Source: a virus. Taken from it: a DNA stretch of 64,000 bases. The translations under genes were made by a program, and so were the position numbers. Positions 9,247 through 16,378 of the stretch are shown piece by piece (positions within the stretch are counted from its first letter, which is position 1; every line of letters begins with the position of its first letter). The DNA lies in the IMG/VR virus record IMGVR_UViG_3300021964_000028, positions 1 to 64,000 of that record, one strand, 5' to 3'. The notes under the pieces were generated by a model. It saw only the letters and a program-made list of their open reading frames with translations, did not search any database and had not been told where the DNA came from.

Positions 9247-9665
9247 TGACTGAAGAACCAAGACGCACCGAAGTAATCCACAGTATTAAATATGCTGAGG
9301 ATGAATATCCAGAACAAGAGGATCAAGAAGTTTCTCCTAAACTAGAAGGTATTGATCTTGATAATACTCAAGAGATTGCTGACTACTACATGACAAAAAG
9401 TGGAGTTTTAGATCCAGATGAACTTGATGTTGAGAAAAAAGAAAAAGAACTTAGAGAAGATATTAAACAAGTTGTAGAAAACAAAGAAGACCTCATTGAG
9501 TATCTAACAAATCTACACGCTTCTATTGAAGTTATGGAAGAAAGAATCTATGAGTTGGAACTTAAAGCTGAAAAGAAAGAGAAAGCAAACTTGCCGATGA
9601 GACCACCTACTTCAGGAGGATCTGCTCTTAAAGGACTCAGCAACCTTCCTTTTGGGATCCTGTGA
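9246..9665 (+). CDS. acidic coiled-coil protein of unknown function
   Basis: A 139-residue, very acidic protein. Residues about 65-120 are predicted coiled coil (ELREDIKQVVENKEDLIEYL and a following heptad helix). The C-terminal tail is rich in Pro, Gly and Ser. The start overlaps the pcyA stop (TAATG). A late-promoter-like GATAAATA lies at 9202-9209 inside the end of pcyA, 37 bases upstream, so it may be expressed late. I do not recognise a family. The tail ends just before a strong promoter. Confidence 0.6.
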   Translation: MTEEPRRTEVIHSIKYAEDEYPEQEDQEVSPKLEGIDLDNTQEIADYYMTKSGVLDPDELDVEKKEKELREDIKQVVENKEDLIEYLTNLHASIEVMEERIYELELKAEKKEKANLPMRPPTSGGSALKGLSNLPFGIL

Positions 9666-9672
9666 GGGGGGC

Positions 9673-9706
9673 TTGACAAGTTTTAAAACATCAAGTATTA
9701 TAAATA
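9673..9706 (+). promoter_or_regulatory. composite early (sigma70-like) and late promoter
   Basis: TTGACA at 9673-9678 and TATTAT at 9696-9701 are separated by exactly 17 bases, a near-consensus sigma70 promoter. TATAAATA at 9699-9706 is a perfect T4-type late promoter overlapping the -10 element. The downstream outer-membrane protein would thus be transcribed both early and late. The psbA promoter has the same arrangement and spacing. Confidence 0.75.
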
Positions 9707-9710
9707 AACA

Positions 9711-9811
9711 TTCATGGAGCACTTGCTTCATGAACTGTAACAAACGAAGGCAAGTCGAGTCTTCTGTCATCTGTGGGTATACAACTCTACAAGTAAAAAT
9801 AGGTAATTAAA
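9711..9811 (+). promoter_or_regulatory. long structured 5' leader of the outer-membrane protein gene
   Basis: About 100 bases separate the promoter from the start codon. They contain a near-palindrome around CATGGAGCACTTGCTTCATG and the longer-range arms ACTTGC (9721-9726) and GCAAGT (9750-9755). The psbA leader contains the same pair of arms. A regulatory or stabilising role is inferred only. Confidence 0.4.
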
Positions 9812-10183
9812 ATGATTAAATCCGCTTTCGCAGCCCTTGCTGCTGCTCCCCTTTTCGCTGGCGCTGCTATGGCAGGTCCTTACGTTAACGTCGAAACCAA
9901 TGCTGGTTGGACTGGCTCGAACTACAATGGTGCTGCTACCGATCTCCACATTGGCTACGAAGGTGCCCTTGGTGAGCGTACTTCCTACTACGTTCAAGGT
10001 GGTGCTACCCTAGTGACTCCTGATGGTGGTGATGCTGACACCGTTCCTTCTGGTAAGGCAGGTCTTGGTTTCGCTGCTACCGAGCAACTCGGTTTCTATG
10101 GTGAAGTCTCCTTCGTCGGTTCTGGCGATAGCGACATCGACCGTGGTTATGGTGCTAAGGCAGGTGTGAAGTACAGCTTCTGA
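9812..10183 (+). CDS. secreted small outer-membrane beta-barrel protein
   Basis: A 123-residue protein with a clear Sec signal peptide (MIKSAFAALAAAPLFAGAAMA, cleavage after AMA at residue 21). Alternating hydrophobic/polar strands follow (SYYVQGGATLV, LGFYGEVSFVG), and the terminal Phe in GVKYSF is the usual BAM recognition end of outer-membrane barrels. Codon use is markedly GC-richer and more host-like than in neighbouring genes, which suggests high expression or recent host origin. It has its own strong promoter, long leader and terminator. Possible roles are altering host envelope permeability or blocking superinfection; neither is shown. Confidence 0.75.
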   Translation: MIKSAFAALAAAPLFAGAAMAGPYVNVETNAGWTGSNYNGAATDLHIGYEGALGERTSYYVQGGATLVTPDGGDADTVPSGKAGLGFAATEQLGFYGEVSFVGSGDSDIDRGYGAKAGVKYSF

Positions 10184-10206
10184 TCTAAAGATTAGATAAA
10201 ACTATT

Positions 10207-10230
10207 GGGGACTCTCTGAGTCCCCTTTTT
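10207..10230 (+). terminator. rho-independent terminator
   Basis: A perfect 8-bp stem GGGGACTC/GAGTCCCC with a 3-base loop is followed by TTTTT. It ends the barrel gene transcript. Confidence 0.9.
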
Positions 10231-10233
10231 ACT

Positions 10234-10395
10234 ATGAAGTATTTTTTTCATCCCCTTACTTTGATTAATCTGCTTATATGTGGATTCTTAGGAATCGTGC
10301 AAATAATACATACTCATACCCATTATCAAATGGATGTAGACGCAGATTCATATGTTCATAATTTTTTGAAAAAAAATCCAGACTACTGTAAGTAA
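10234..10395 (+). CDS. small single-pass membrane protein, unknown
   Basis: A 53-residue ORF (MKYFFHPLTLINLLICGFLG at the start) with one hydrophobic segment at about residues 7-25 and a His-rich stretch THTHY after it. It lies immediately after a terminator and before the hli promoter, with no clear ribosome-binding site, so its expression is uncertain. Confidence 0.35.
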   Translation: MKYFFHPLTLINLLICGFLGIVQIIHTHTHYQMDVDADSYVHNFLKKNPDYCK

Positions 10396-10424
10396 TAATA
10401 CTTAGTTTGTCATGATACACTAAC

Positions 10425-10461
10425 AGAGAATCTTGACATATTCTCTTTTGTACTATATACT
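10425..10461 (+). promoter_or_regulatory. stem-loop promoter cassette upstream of hli
   Basis: AGAGAAT (10425-10431) and ATTCTCT (10440-10446) form a perfect stem, followed by TTT. The -35 element TTGACA (10433-10438) lies in the loop and TATACT (10456-10461) is 17 bases further on. This terminator-with-promoter layout matches the cassettes around psbA and resembles PeSL elements of T4-type phages. Confidence 0.75.
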
Positions 10462-10488
10462 ATGTAAAGTTTTATTACAAACTGTAAC

Positions 10489-10692
10489 ATGACTGTAACA
10501 ACTAATGAGTATGGACAACAAAACATGTGGGCTGTCGAACCCCAAATGGTTGTTGAGGACTACAATAAGAAGGGTCTTCTTTCTCCCTGGCAACAGAAGG
10601 AGATGTACAATGGTCGCTGGGCAATGATGGGTCTCATCATGGGATTCGTTGCTTATGCCATTAACGGCAAGTTCTTCTTTGGTATCTTCTGA
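10489..10692 (+). CDS. hli: high-light-inducible protein (Hli)
   Basis: A 67-residue protein whose second half carries the chlorophyll-binding helix EMYNGRWAMMGLIMGFVAYA. It contains the conserved E, N, R and AM of the Hli/LHC family (Glu38, Asn41, Arg43, Ala45-Met46). Hli proteins sit in the thylakoid membrane and protect photosystem II and chlorophyll intermediates under stress. The gene begins about 27 bases after a strong sigma70-like -10 element and is followed by a small membrane peptide gene and ferredoxin. Confidence 0.93.
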   Translation: MTVTTNEYGQQNMWAVEPQMVVEDYNKKGLLSPWQQKEMYNGRWAMMGLIMGFVAYAINGKFFFGIF

Positions 10693-10701
10693 GACTTGAC
10701 A

Positions 10702-10788
10702 ATGACCGAACTTTTCTTTACAATCATTAGTATAGCATTCTTCGTAATGCTTGCTAAATCTATCGAAAAACTTTCAGAAACATACTAA
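10702..10788 (+). CDS. 28-residue membrane peptide coupled to ferredoxin
   Basis: A tiny ORF encoding one transmembrane helix ([15 protein letters not shown]) followed by a charged tail. It starts nine bases after the hli stop, and its stop overlaps the ferredoxin start (TAATG), so translation is probably coupled. Its size and shape recall small photosystem or cytochrome b6f subunits, but I cannot match it to a named one. Confidence 0.5.
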   Translation: MTELFFTIISIAFFVMLAKSIEKLSETY

Positions 10789-11081
10789 TGGCATTTACTA
10801 TCACTCTTCGTTTACCAGACGGCACTGAAAATATTATTCAATGTGAGGATGATCAATACATCCTTGATGCTGCTGAAGATGCAGATGTTGAAATGAACTA
10901 TTCATGCCGTGCAGGTGCCTGCTCTTCTTGTGCAGGTAAGATTGTAAGCGGTACTGTTGATCAAGGAGACCAGTCTTTTCTAGATGATGAACAGATTGAA
11001 TCCGGGTTTGTCCTAACCTGTGTTGCATATCCTACTTCTGACTGTGTTATTGAAACAGAAAAAGAAGAAGAACTGTTCTGA
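10788..11081 (+). CDS. petF: plant-type [2Fe-2S] ferredoxin
   Basis: A 97-residue ferredoxin with the cluster ligands Cys40, Cys45, Cys48 ([13 protein letters not shown]) and Cys78 (LTCVAYP), the pattern of photosynthetic PetF. It carries electrons from photosystem I to reductases. In this phage it could feed PcyA, which needs ferredoxin, as well as host FNR. It is translated in a tight cluster with hli and the thioredoxin-like gene. Confidence 0.93.
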   Translation: MAFTITLRLPDGTENIIQCEDDQYILDAAEDADVEMNYSCRAGACSSCAGKIVSGTVDQGDQSFLDDEQIESGFVLTCVAYPTSDCVIETEKEEELF

Positions 11082-11083
11082 TT

Positions 11084-11392
11084 ATGCCTAATAAGTTTTA
11101 TCTTTTCTCTAAAAAATCATGCGGTCCATGCGCTCTAGTTGAAAAATACTTTAATAATATTAAAGTAGATACTAGCATGATCGAAAAAATTGATTTAGAA
11201 GATTTTAGTGATACTCCTATTCCACAGGAAAATCTAAATCTTGCTAAAAAATATGGTGTAACCGCAACACCTGTATTAGTTATTACTGACAGTGAAGGTA
11301 ATAAACTTGTACAATATATTGGGGGTATGGGAATCACACAAAATATTAGATCTGCTGTAGAAACATATGCCCAACCCAAATCAACTGTATGA
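11084..11392 (+). CDS. thioredoxin-like protein
   Basis: A 102-residue protein with the redox motif CGPC (Cys13-Cys16) and the cis-proline segment TATPVLVI, both typical of the thioredoxin fold. The usual aromatic before the motif is replaced by SKKS. It may reduce phage or host enzymes such as ribonucleotide reductase, or Calvin-cycle proteins. It begins two bases after the ferredoxin stop. Confidence 0.85.
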   Translation: MPNKFYLFSKKSCGPCALVEKYFNNIKVDTSMIEKIDLEDFSDTPIPQENLNLAKKYGVTATPVLVITDSEGNKLVQYIGGMGITQNIRSAVETYAQPKSTV

Positions 11393-11396
11393 AGAC

Positions 11397-11516
11397 ATGC
11401 AAAAACTAAATGCTCTATATGAAGAGCTCTGTTGGGAGCACGATGATGAACTAGTTTTCACTCACGAAAACGGCAGAGTTATTATTTACAACAAACGATT
11501 GGAGGAAAAACAATGA
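11397..11516 (+). CDS. 39-residue hypothetical protein
   Basis: A short acidic ORF (MQKLNALYEELCWEHDDELV at the start) between the thioredoxin and a mini-hli gene. Its stop overlaps the next start as ATGA, which supports real translation. The ORF contains TGGAGG-like sequence near its end that serves as ribosome-binding site for the next gene. No family is recognised. Confidence 0.5.
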   Translation: MQKLNALYEELCWEHDDELVFTHENGRVIIYNKRLEEKQ

Positions 11517-11632
11517 AGTTTGGATTTACACCTGAGGCAGAGATCCTCAACGCTCGTGCTGCTATGATTGGATTCGTTGCAGCAGTTGGATCATATCTTA
11601 CTACTGGACAAATCATTCCAGGAGTCTGGTGA
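11513..11632 (+). CDS. hli: short high-light-inducible protein
   Basis: A 39-residue ORF. EILNARAAMIGFVAAVGSYL carries the Hli chlorophyll-binding motif (E-x2-N-x-R-x-AM-x-GF), followed by TTGQIIPGVW, a typical Hli C-terminus. It is the second hli of this cluster and is shorter than usual, close to the bare helix. GGAGG lies at 11501-11505 upstream of the start. Confidence 0.88.
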   Translation: MKFGFTPEAEILNARAAMIGFVAAVGSYLTTGQIIPGVW

Positions 11633-11705
11633 TGCTACTCCTGGTAACCATGATGCATGGTTCCAGTTCCAACAACTTAACATACTAAATAAACTTTAGT
11701 GAAAG

Positions 11706-11732
11706 GAGGGGATTAATCCTCTCTTTTGTTTT
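11706..11732 (+). terminator. probable rho-independent terminator
   Basis: GAGGGGA (11706-11712) pairs with TCCTCTC (11717-11723, one G-U pair), followed by TTTTGTTTT. It closes the hli/ferredoxin transcript. Confidence 0.7.
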
Positions 11733-11735
11733 AAT

Positions 11736-11764
11736 CTGACATGTTCTTTTTTACGTGTTATAGA
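11736..11764 (+). promoter_or_regulatory. sigma70-like promoter for the lysozyme gene
   Basis: CTGACA (11736-11741) and TATAGA (11759-11764) are separated by 17 bases. A small hairpin (CTACC/GGTAG, 11766-11782) lies in the short leader before the lysozyme start. Confidence 0.55.
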
Positions 11765-11803
11765 GCTACCCTAAAGAGGTAGATGTAGAGTTCTATTATT
11801 TAC

Positions 11804-12424
11804 ATGCTAAACAAAATTCTTTCCCTCGCATTAATCAATGTTGTTCCAGCAGCTTGTGCTTATCCAAGTATTAATGAGATCAAAAATCCACCTGCTCTCA
11901 CGATAGAACCTGTGGTTGGTTTGGTTGATACCGAGAAAGTGGTTGAAATCGAAGTAGTTGAAAAATCTTGGAAGTGTCCTGGATGTAATGACAATGAAAA
12001 GTATGTCCTTGAAAAACTCCAAGAGAAAACCCGAATCTCAGATCGTAATGCATTGGCAACGATCATGGGAAATATTAAATCAGAAAGTAACTTCATTCCC
12101 AATATTTGTGAGGGAGGTGCTAGAGTTCCTTACGATCGTTGCTATAGCGGTGGTTACGGACTCATTCAGTGGACCAGTCTAGGTCGCTATAATAACCTTA
12201 GTAAGTTCTGTAATAAGTATGATTGCGACCCTAGCAGTTTGGAAGGACAGACACGATACATGATTAATGAGAGTGTTTTCCAACGGTATCTGCCCGAGTT
12301 CGAAGGTGGTGGTCAAACTGTTGCTCAGTACATGGTTCCTGCTTACTATTGGTTGGGATGGGGAATCAAAGGATATCGTGAGCAGTATGCTTACGATTAT
12401 ACTAAGAAGATGATTTATGTGTGA
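11804..12424 (+). CDS. secreted lysozyme-like protein (phage tail-lysozyme fold)
   Basis: A 206-residue protein with a signal peptide (residues 1-19, ending AACA) and a C-terminal domain of about residues 62-200. ALATIMGNIKSESNF, GGYGLIQWTS and RYNNLSKF match the Phage_lysozyme2 (tail lysozyme) family, with Glu94 the likely catalytic acid. A CPGC pair at about 58-61 and further cysteines suggest disulfides in the periplasm. It would cleave host peptidoglycan during lysis. The next gene is also secreted, suggesting a lysis/envelope cassette. It has its own promoter. Confidence 0.8.
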   Translation: MLNKILSLALINVVPAACAYPSINEIKNPPALTIEPVVGLVDTEKVVEIEVVEKSWKCPGCNDNEKYVLEKLQEKTRISDRNALATIMGNIKSESNFIPNICEGGARVPYDRCYSGGYGLIQWTSLGRYNNLSKFCNKYDCDPSSLEGQTRYMINESVFQRYLPEFEGGGQTVAQYMVPAYYWLGWGIKGYREQYAYDYTKKMIYV

Positions 12425-12430
12425 TAAATA
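12423..12430 (+). promoter_or_regulatory. late promoter GATAAATA
   Basis: GATAAATA fits the cyanophage late consensus NATAAATA. It lies 20 bases before the metallopeptidase start and overlaps the lysozyme stop codon. Confidence 0.65.
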
Positions 12431-12450
12431 ATGGTAAATGATTTATTCCT

Positions 12451-13119
12451 ATGACTAAACTATTCTCCGTTCTTTTGGCAGGGTTAGCAATAACATCCCC
12501 AACAGCATTAGCTAAAGAAAAAGGATTTAAAGCATTCAATACTATGGGTTCTATGGGTTGCATGATTTTACGAGAATGCACCGACAATGTTAGACAAATC
12601 CGAAGTATCGAAGATATTAAATCTGCTTATCCTGATTCTGATTATTCTGCTGTTGAGTATGAGTTTAACCAAATGCTTTTATCCCTTAATAAGATCGGAG
12701 TTATGGTTTTTCTAGGTGATCAAAAATATTTTCCTGTCGAAAATAGAGGTGTATATCATACAGTAAGTAATAACTTTTTTTTAAATGATGCTTTTATGCA
12801 TCGTCAATCAACACTTATGTCGGTCATTCGTCATGAAGGTTGGCACTCCGCTCAAGATTGTATGGCAGGAACCATTGATAATAGTATGATTGCTATTATT
12901 AAACCAGAAGAAGACGTTCCTCCAATCTGGCGTGAGATTACAGAAAAGACTTATCCAAAATCTGCCGTGCCATGGGAAGCAGAAGCAATGTGGGCAGGTA
13001 AAACTGAAGGCATGACCATGAAAGCATTAGAGTCATGTGCTAGGGGCACTATGTGGACAGATTATGAACCGACACCACTTACAGAAAAGTGGTTAAAAGA
13101 GAATGGTTTTATTAAATAA
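12451..13119 (+). CDS. secreted HExxH zinc metallopeptidase-like protein
   Basis: A 222-residue protein with a signal peptide (cleavage near ALA, residue 21). It has the zinc-binding motif HEGWH at residues 128-132 in the context SVIRHEGWHSAQD. A downstream acidic segment EAEAMWAG (176-183) could supply the third metal ligand. Several cysteines (about 37, 43, 137, 196) suggest disulfides. The pattern is that of a gluzincin-like peptidase acting in the periplasm or outside the cell. It follows the lysozyme gene and has a late promoter, so it may help disrupt the envelope. Substrate and family are not identified. Confidence 0.65.
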   Translation: MTKLFSVLLAGLAITSPTALAKEKGFKAFNTMGSMGCMILRECTDNVRQIRSIEDIKSAYPDSDYSAVEYEFNQMLLSLNKIGVMVFLGDQKYFPVENRGVYHTVSNNFFLNDAFMHRQSTLMSVIRHEGWHSAQDCMAGTIDNSMIAIIKPEEDVPPIWREITEKTYPKSAVPWEAEAMWAGKTEGMTMKALESCARGTMWTDYEPTPLTEKWLKENGFIK

Positions 13120-13125
13120 ATAATC

Positions 13126-13452
13126 ATGAAATCTTTACTAAGGTCTATGCTTCCTAAAAAAATAAAAGATGGGAATGATGATGATGAGTTTGATTGGAGA
13201 GAAGAAGGTATATCAAGTCTAGTTCGACTCATTGTTTTAGTATGGACTGGAGCGATACTGACACTTAACTATGTTTCTATTCCAGGTATTCCACAACAAA
13301 AAATTGATCCTACATTTATTGCCAGTGTCTTTACTGGAACTTTAGCTACTTTTGGGGTGACTCCATCCAAGTCTAATAGTAATAATAATGGTAATGGAAA
13401 TACTAAACCAGTACAAACTCTTAAGAAAAAAGAAGAAGAGATTAGTAAGTGA
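13126..13452 (+). CDS. holin-like small membrane protein
   Basis: A 108-residue protein with a charged N-terminus, two hydrophobic segments (about residues 33-52 and 66-80) and a lysine-rich hydrophilic C-terminus after an asparagine-rich linker. Two helices with a charged tail next to a lysozyme gene is typical of holins, but no holin family signature is recognised, so the role is inferred. A late-promoter-like AATAAATA at 13115-13122 is too close to serve this start. The stop overlaps the next GTG start. Confidence 0.5.
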   Translation: MKSLLRSMLPKKIKDGNDDDEFDWREEGISSLVRLIVLVWTGAILTLNYVSIPGIPQQKIDPTFIASVFTGTLATFGVTPSKSNSNNNGNGNTKPVQTLKKKEEEISK

Positions 13453-13649
13453 ACTTATTGCTTCGTCCTTTATCTGATATTAATAATCCTACTTGGAGTG
13501 TTATTATATCTCTATTGATATTATTGTTTGGAGTAGCTTATTACATATATACAATAATGAGATTAGCATACCAGGAGTTAGAAGATGGGGGCATTGAAAC
13601 CACCGAGCAGGAAGAGCTGCTACAACTTCCGAGTGACGGAGATCAATAG
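13449..13649 (+). CDS. small single-pass membrane protein
   Basis: A 66-residue protein starting at GTG (GTGA overlap with the previous stop), with one transmembrane helix (WSVIISLLILLFGVAYYIY, about 16-34) and an acidic C-terminus. It overlaps the thermonuclease start by 65 bases, which is long for this genome. It could take part in lysis, but nothing specific shows this. Confidence 0.5.
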   Translation: MNLLLRPLSDINNPTWSVIISLLILLFGVAYYIYTIMRLAYQELEDGGIETTEQEELLQLPSDGDQ

Positions 13650-14046
13650 GGTTCTTGATGGAGATACTATTGATGTTACTATTGACTTGGGGTTTGACCT
13701 CTATAAGAAAGAAAGAGTTAGAGTTGCAGGAGTTGATACACCAGAGAAGCGAACCAAAAACTTAGAGGAGAAAGCACTTGGAATCGACGCAACCAACTGG
13801 CTCAAAGAAAAACTCGAAGGCACGTTGGCTGGTGATGATGAGTTGTCTGTTAGGACTGAACTTGTTGGTGGCACTGGCAAATACGGGCGTCTTCTGGGTT
13901 GGCTTTACATTGGGGACGACAGTGTGTCCCTTAACGAGCAAATGATTGCCGAAGGACTAGCGTGGGCATACGATGGTGGTACTAAACAAAAAGATTTTGA
14001 AGAACTTCGTGAGATACGCAGGATGTTAGGAACTCTTGTAGAGTAA
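13585..14046 (+). CDS. thermonuclease / staphylococcal nuclease homologue
   Basis: A 153-residue protein with a complete SNase domain. VLDGDTIDVTIDLG, RVRVAGVDTPEKRT and YGRLLGWLY carry the equivalents of catalytic Arg35 (Arg46), Asp40 (Asp51), Glu43 (Glu54) and Arg87 (Arg102). It should be a calcium-dependent nuclease that degrades DNA or RNA. There is no signal peptide. AGGAG lies at 13573-13577 upstream of the start. It contrasts with the catalytically degenerate paralogue at 8.1-8.5 kb. Confidence 0.9.
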   Translation: MGALKPPSRKSCYNFRVTEINRVLDGDTIDVTIDLGFDLYKKERVRVAGVDTPEKRTKNLEEKALGIDATNWLKEKLEGTLAGDDELSVRTELVGGTGKYGRLLGWLYIGDDSVSLNEQMIAEGLAWAYDGGTKQKDFEELREIRRMLGTLVE

Positions 14047-14321
14047 TGAATACTGCACAGAGAATAGCAGAACCAGATGGTATAACTATTCGTAAAGAGT
14101 TTAGAGTTATACCCCAACCAGAAACACAAATACAAATAGATAAACAAGTAATTGATAGAACTGTTAATCCAGATGGTTCTGTTACAACGGTAGAAATATG
14201 TGATGGTGCTCTAGAAATAGGACCAATGAAAACGTGTTTAAATGAATTTGGTCCTTTACAATCCATTGGTATTGTTGCTGCTATAGCATTTTTGATTATA
14301 CTTTGGAAAAAACTTAAGTAG
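14046..14321 (+). CDS. small protein with C-terminal membrane anchor
   Basis: A 91-residue protein. The first 65 residues are polar, with two cysteines. The C-terminus is one hydrophobic helix (SIGIVAAIAFLIILW) ending in lysines, suggesting a tail-anchored membrane protein. It overlaps the thermonuclease stop by one base. No family is recognised. Confidence 0.55.
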   Translation: MNTAQRIAEPDGITIRKEFRVIPQPETQIQIDKQVIDRTVNPDGSVTTVEICDGALEIGPMKTCLNEFGPLQSIGIVAAIAFLIILWKKLK

Positions 14322-14330
14322 GAGAATCAA

Positions 14331-14585
14331 ATGCAAAAAGTAATCAACACAATCGCACTTCTTTCTGGACTTGTATCTTTGTCTGTTCTTGCCTCTGCTG
14401 GATATCTTTATGTAAATAAAGATGCTTTACTTGAAGATGCACGTAGACGAGCAACAGAAGCAGTTACAAAAGCGATAGCAGATACTCTTCCTAAAATGAT
14501 AGATTCTGCAATGCCAGAGATTCCAGAACCTCCTAAGTTTCCAACAGAAACTGGTGGAGTTATACCACAATATAATGTTAAATAA
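14331..14585 (+). CDS. small membrane-anchored protein
   Basis: An 84-residue protein with an N-terminal hydrophobic segment (about residues 5-27, signal-anchor type), an alpha-helical middle rich in Ala and Arg, and a proline-rich tail. GGAG lies upstream of the start. It is one of several small envelope proteins in this cassette. Function is unknown. Confidence 0.55.
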   Translation: MQKVINTIALLSGLVSLSVLASAGYLYVNKDALLEDARRRATEAVTKAIADTLPKMIDSAMPEIPEPPKFPTETGGVIPQYNVK

Positions 14586-14591
14586 TAAATA
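14584..14591 (+). promoter_or_regulatory. late promoter AATAAATA
   Basis: AATAAATA matches the late consensus. It overlaps the preceding stop and lies 47 bases before the repeat-containing structural protein. Confidence 0.55.
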
Positions 14592-14638
14592 TTTAAAACC
14601 AAAAAATATAATGATATTAAAATCTGAGATCAATATTG

Positions 14639-16336
14639 ATGTCTAAAAAAATAAAGTCACCTAAAGAATTATTTGAACAAAAGAGGCAGGATCTTTTAGA
14701 TAGATTGAACAGCCAAAAAATAATGGAAGAAGAATCTCTTAAAAATAAAGAGATATCTAGGAGAGTATTGAGTCCAAGAATATTATTTGGTGACCAGGAT
14801 ATAGTTGAAGAACCCATACGAAAGGATGTAGTTGTAGAAGAGATACAGGAAGAAGATTTTGAGGAGAAGTTTAATCTTCTTCTCAGCGATGTAGATTACC
14901 TAAAAGAATGTATTGATTCTGATAAAAAATACGGTAAGGAAATAAAGTTCTTAAAAAGATCTATTGATAACTTTAAGAAAGAAATTGACGAAGAAGAAAA
15001 GTTTGATGCAACTTACATTTATAGAAATATTTGTGATTTAAAAGAGACTATTGAAAATATTAGAAATGAAATCCCAGAAGTTCCAGAACCTATTAGATAT
15101 GATAATGATTTAAATGAACTTAGAAATGTTATTATAGAAGTAAAAAAATCTATTCCAGAAGTTCCAGAAGTAAAATATTATGATGATCAGATTGATGAGT
15201 TATTAAACAGTATAAAAGATGTTAGGAGTCAAGTAGAAAATCTACCAGAAGTAAAGTATTATGATTATCAACTAACTAAGATTGAAGAAAAGATTGAAGA
15301 AGTTAATAAATGTATTCCTGTAGTACCTGAAATAAAATATTATGATGATGATATAACCTATCTTGAAGATAAAGTTGATTCTGTTAAAAAATCTATACCT
15401 GTAGTGCCTGAAGTAAGATACTATGATGGTGAGATCGAACTCATTGAAAACCAGATAGAAAATCTAAAGAAAAGTATTGATACTTTACCTGAGGTAAAGT
15501 ACTATGATTCTGATATAAAGTCGTTGTTAGAAAAGATTGGTCATCTTAAATCTTCTCTTTTAGATTTACCCGAACCCAAATACTATGACGATGAAATAAA
15601 ATCTTTAGATTTCAAACTAAAAGAAATCAAAGAGTCTATTCCAAAACCTCAGGTTATTCCTGAAGTAAAATACTATGATGATGAAATCCGTACATTACAA
15701 TCTGATGTTAATGATTTATTTAAAAAAGTTTCTTTGATTAAAATAACTGATGGAAAACAGATTGAAAAACTTCAAGATGATTATCAAAAAAATAATGAAA
15801 TATTAAATGAAAAGATTAAAAACTTAGAAGAAATCTTTGAGTACTTTAATAAGTCTCAAGAAGAGGCACTAAATGAAGAGCTTGCTGAACCTCCTGAGAC
15901 AAAAAATAGTGATCCATTAACTCCATTAAACCAAGAGTTCGTAACATTCAAGCAACTGCAAGATCATTACAGAACTTTTATCAATAGGATTCAACAACAA
16001 ATATCTACACTAGGAGGTGGCGGTGAAACGCAACTGAAATATTTGGATGATATTGTTGGCATTTCATCTAATCCAGAAGCATACGATGGTAAATATCTAA
16101 AATATAATCATGCTATTCGTAAGTTTGAGTTTAGTACTATTGTTGGTGAATCGGGAGACTTTACTGGAACATTGACGGGTCTATTTGATGTTGATGAAAC
16201 TGGATTGACTGATGGAGACATAATAGTTTACAATGCATCTTCAGAAAAGTTTGTATTTATTTCACCATCTACGCTTGGCATTAATGTGGATGCTAACCCA
16301 GATCCTAATATTGACGACTATGGAACTTATAACTAG
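14639..16336 (+). CDS. coiled-coil repeat fibre-like structural protein
   Basis: A protein of about 565 residues. The middle contains eight units of about 27 residues, each with a version of PEVKYYDDEI followed by a heptad helix. This suggests a long trimeric or dimeric fibre with regular breaks. The last 110 residues are glycine- and beta-rich (LGGGGETQLKYLDDIVG, LTDGDIIVYN), like a fibre tip. I chose ATG over a TTG three bases upstream. The gene is preceded by a late promoter and followed by other structural genes. A tail- or neck-fibre role is inferred. Confidence 0.65.
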   Translation: MSKKIKSPKELFEQKRQDLLDRLNSQKIMEEESLKNKEISRRVLSPRILFGDQDIVEEPIRKDVVVEEIQEEDFEEKFNLLLSDVDYLKECIDSDKKYGKEIKFLKRSIDNFKKEIDEEEKFDATYIYRNICDLKETIENIRNEIPEVPEPIRYDNDLNELRNVIIEVKKSIPEVPEVKYYDDQIDELLNSIKDVRSQVENLPEVKYYDYQLTKIEEKIEEVNKCIPVVPEIKYYDDDITYLEDKVDSVKKSIPVVPEVRYYDGEIELIENQIENLKKSIDTLPEVKYYDSDIKSLLEKIGHLKSSLLDLPEPKYYDDEIKSLDFKLKEIKESIPKPQVIPEVKYYDDEIRTLQSDVNDLFKKVSLIKITDGKQIEKLQDDYQKNNEILNEKIKNLEEIFEYFNKSQEEALNEELAEPPETKNSDPLTPLNQEFVTFKQLQDHYRTFINRIQQQISTLGGGGETQLKYLDDIVGISSNPEAYDGKYLKYNHAIRKFEFSTIVGESGDFTGTLTGLFDVDETGLTDGDIIVYNASSEKFVFISPSTLGINVDANPDPNIDDYGTYN

Positions 16337-16337
16337 G

Positions 16338-16345
16338 TATAAATA
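16338..16345 (+). promoter_or_regulatory. late promoter TATAAATA
   Basis: A perfect TATAAATA directly after the preceding stop and 33 bases before the next structural gene. Confidence 0.75.
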
Positions 16346-16378
16346 AGATAGATATAATTCATAAGAGACTATTTTACC

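Noticed and set aside
13115-13122. Late promoter for the holin-like gene
   Set aside because: AATAAATA ends only three bases before the ATG, too close for a leader; it may be chance in AT-rich DNA.
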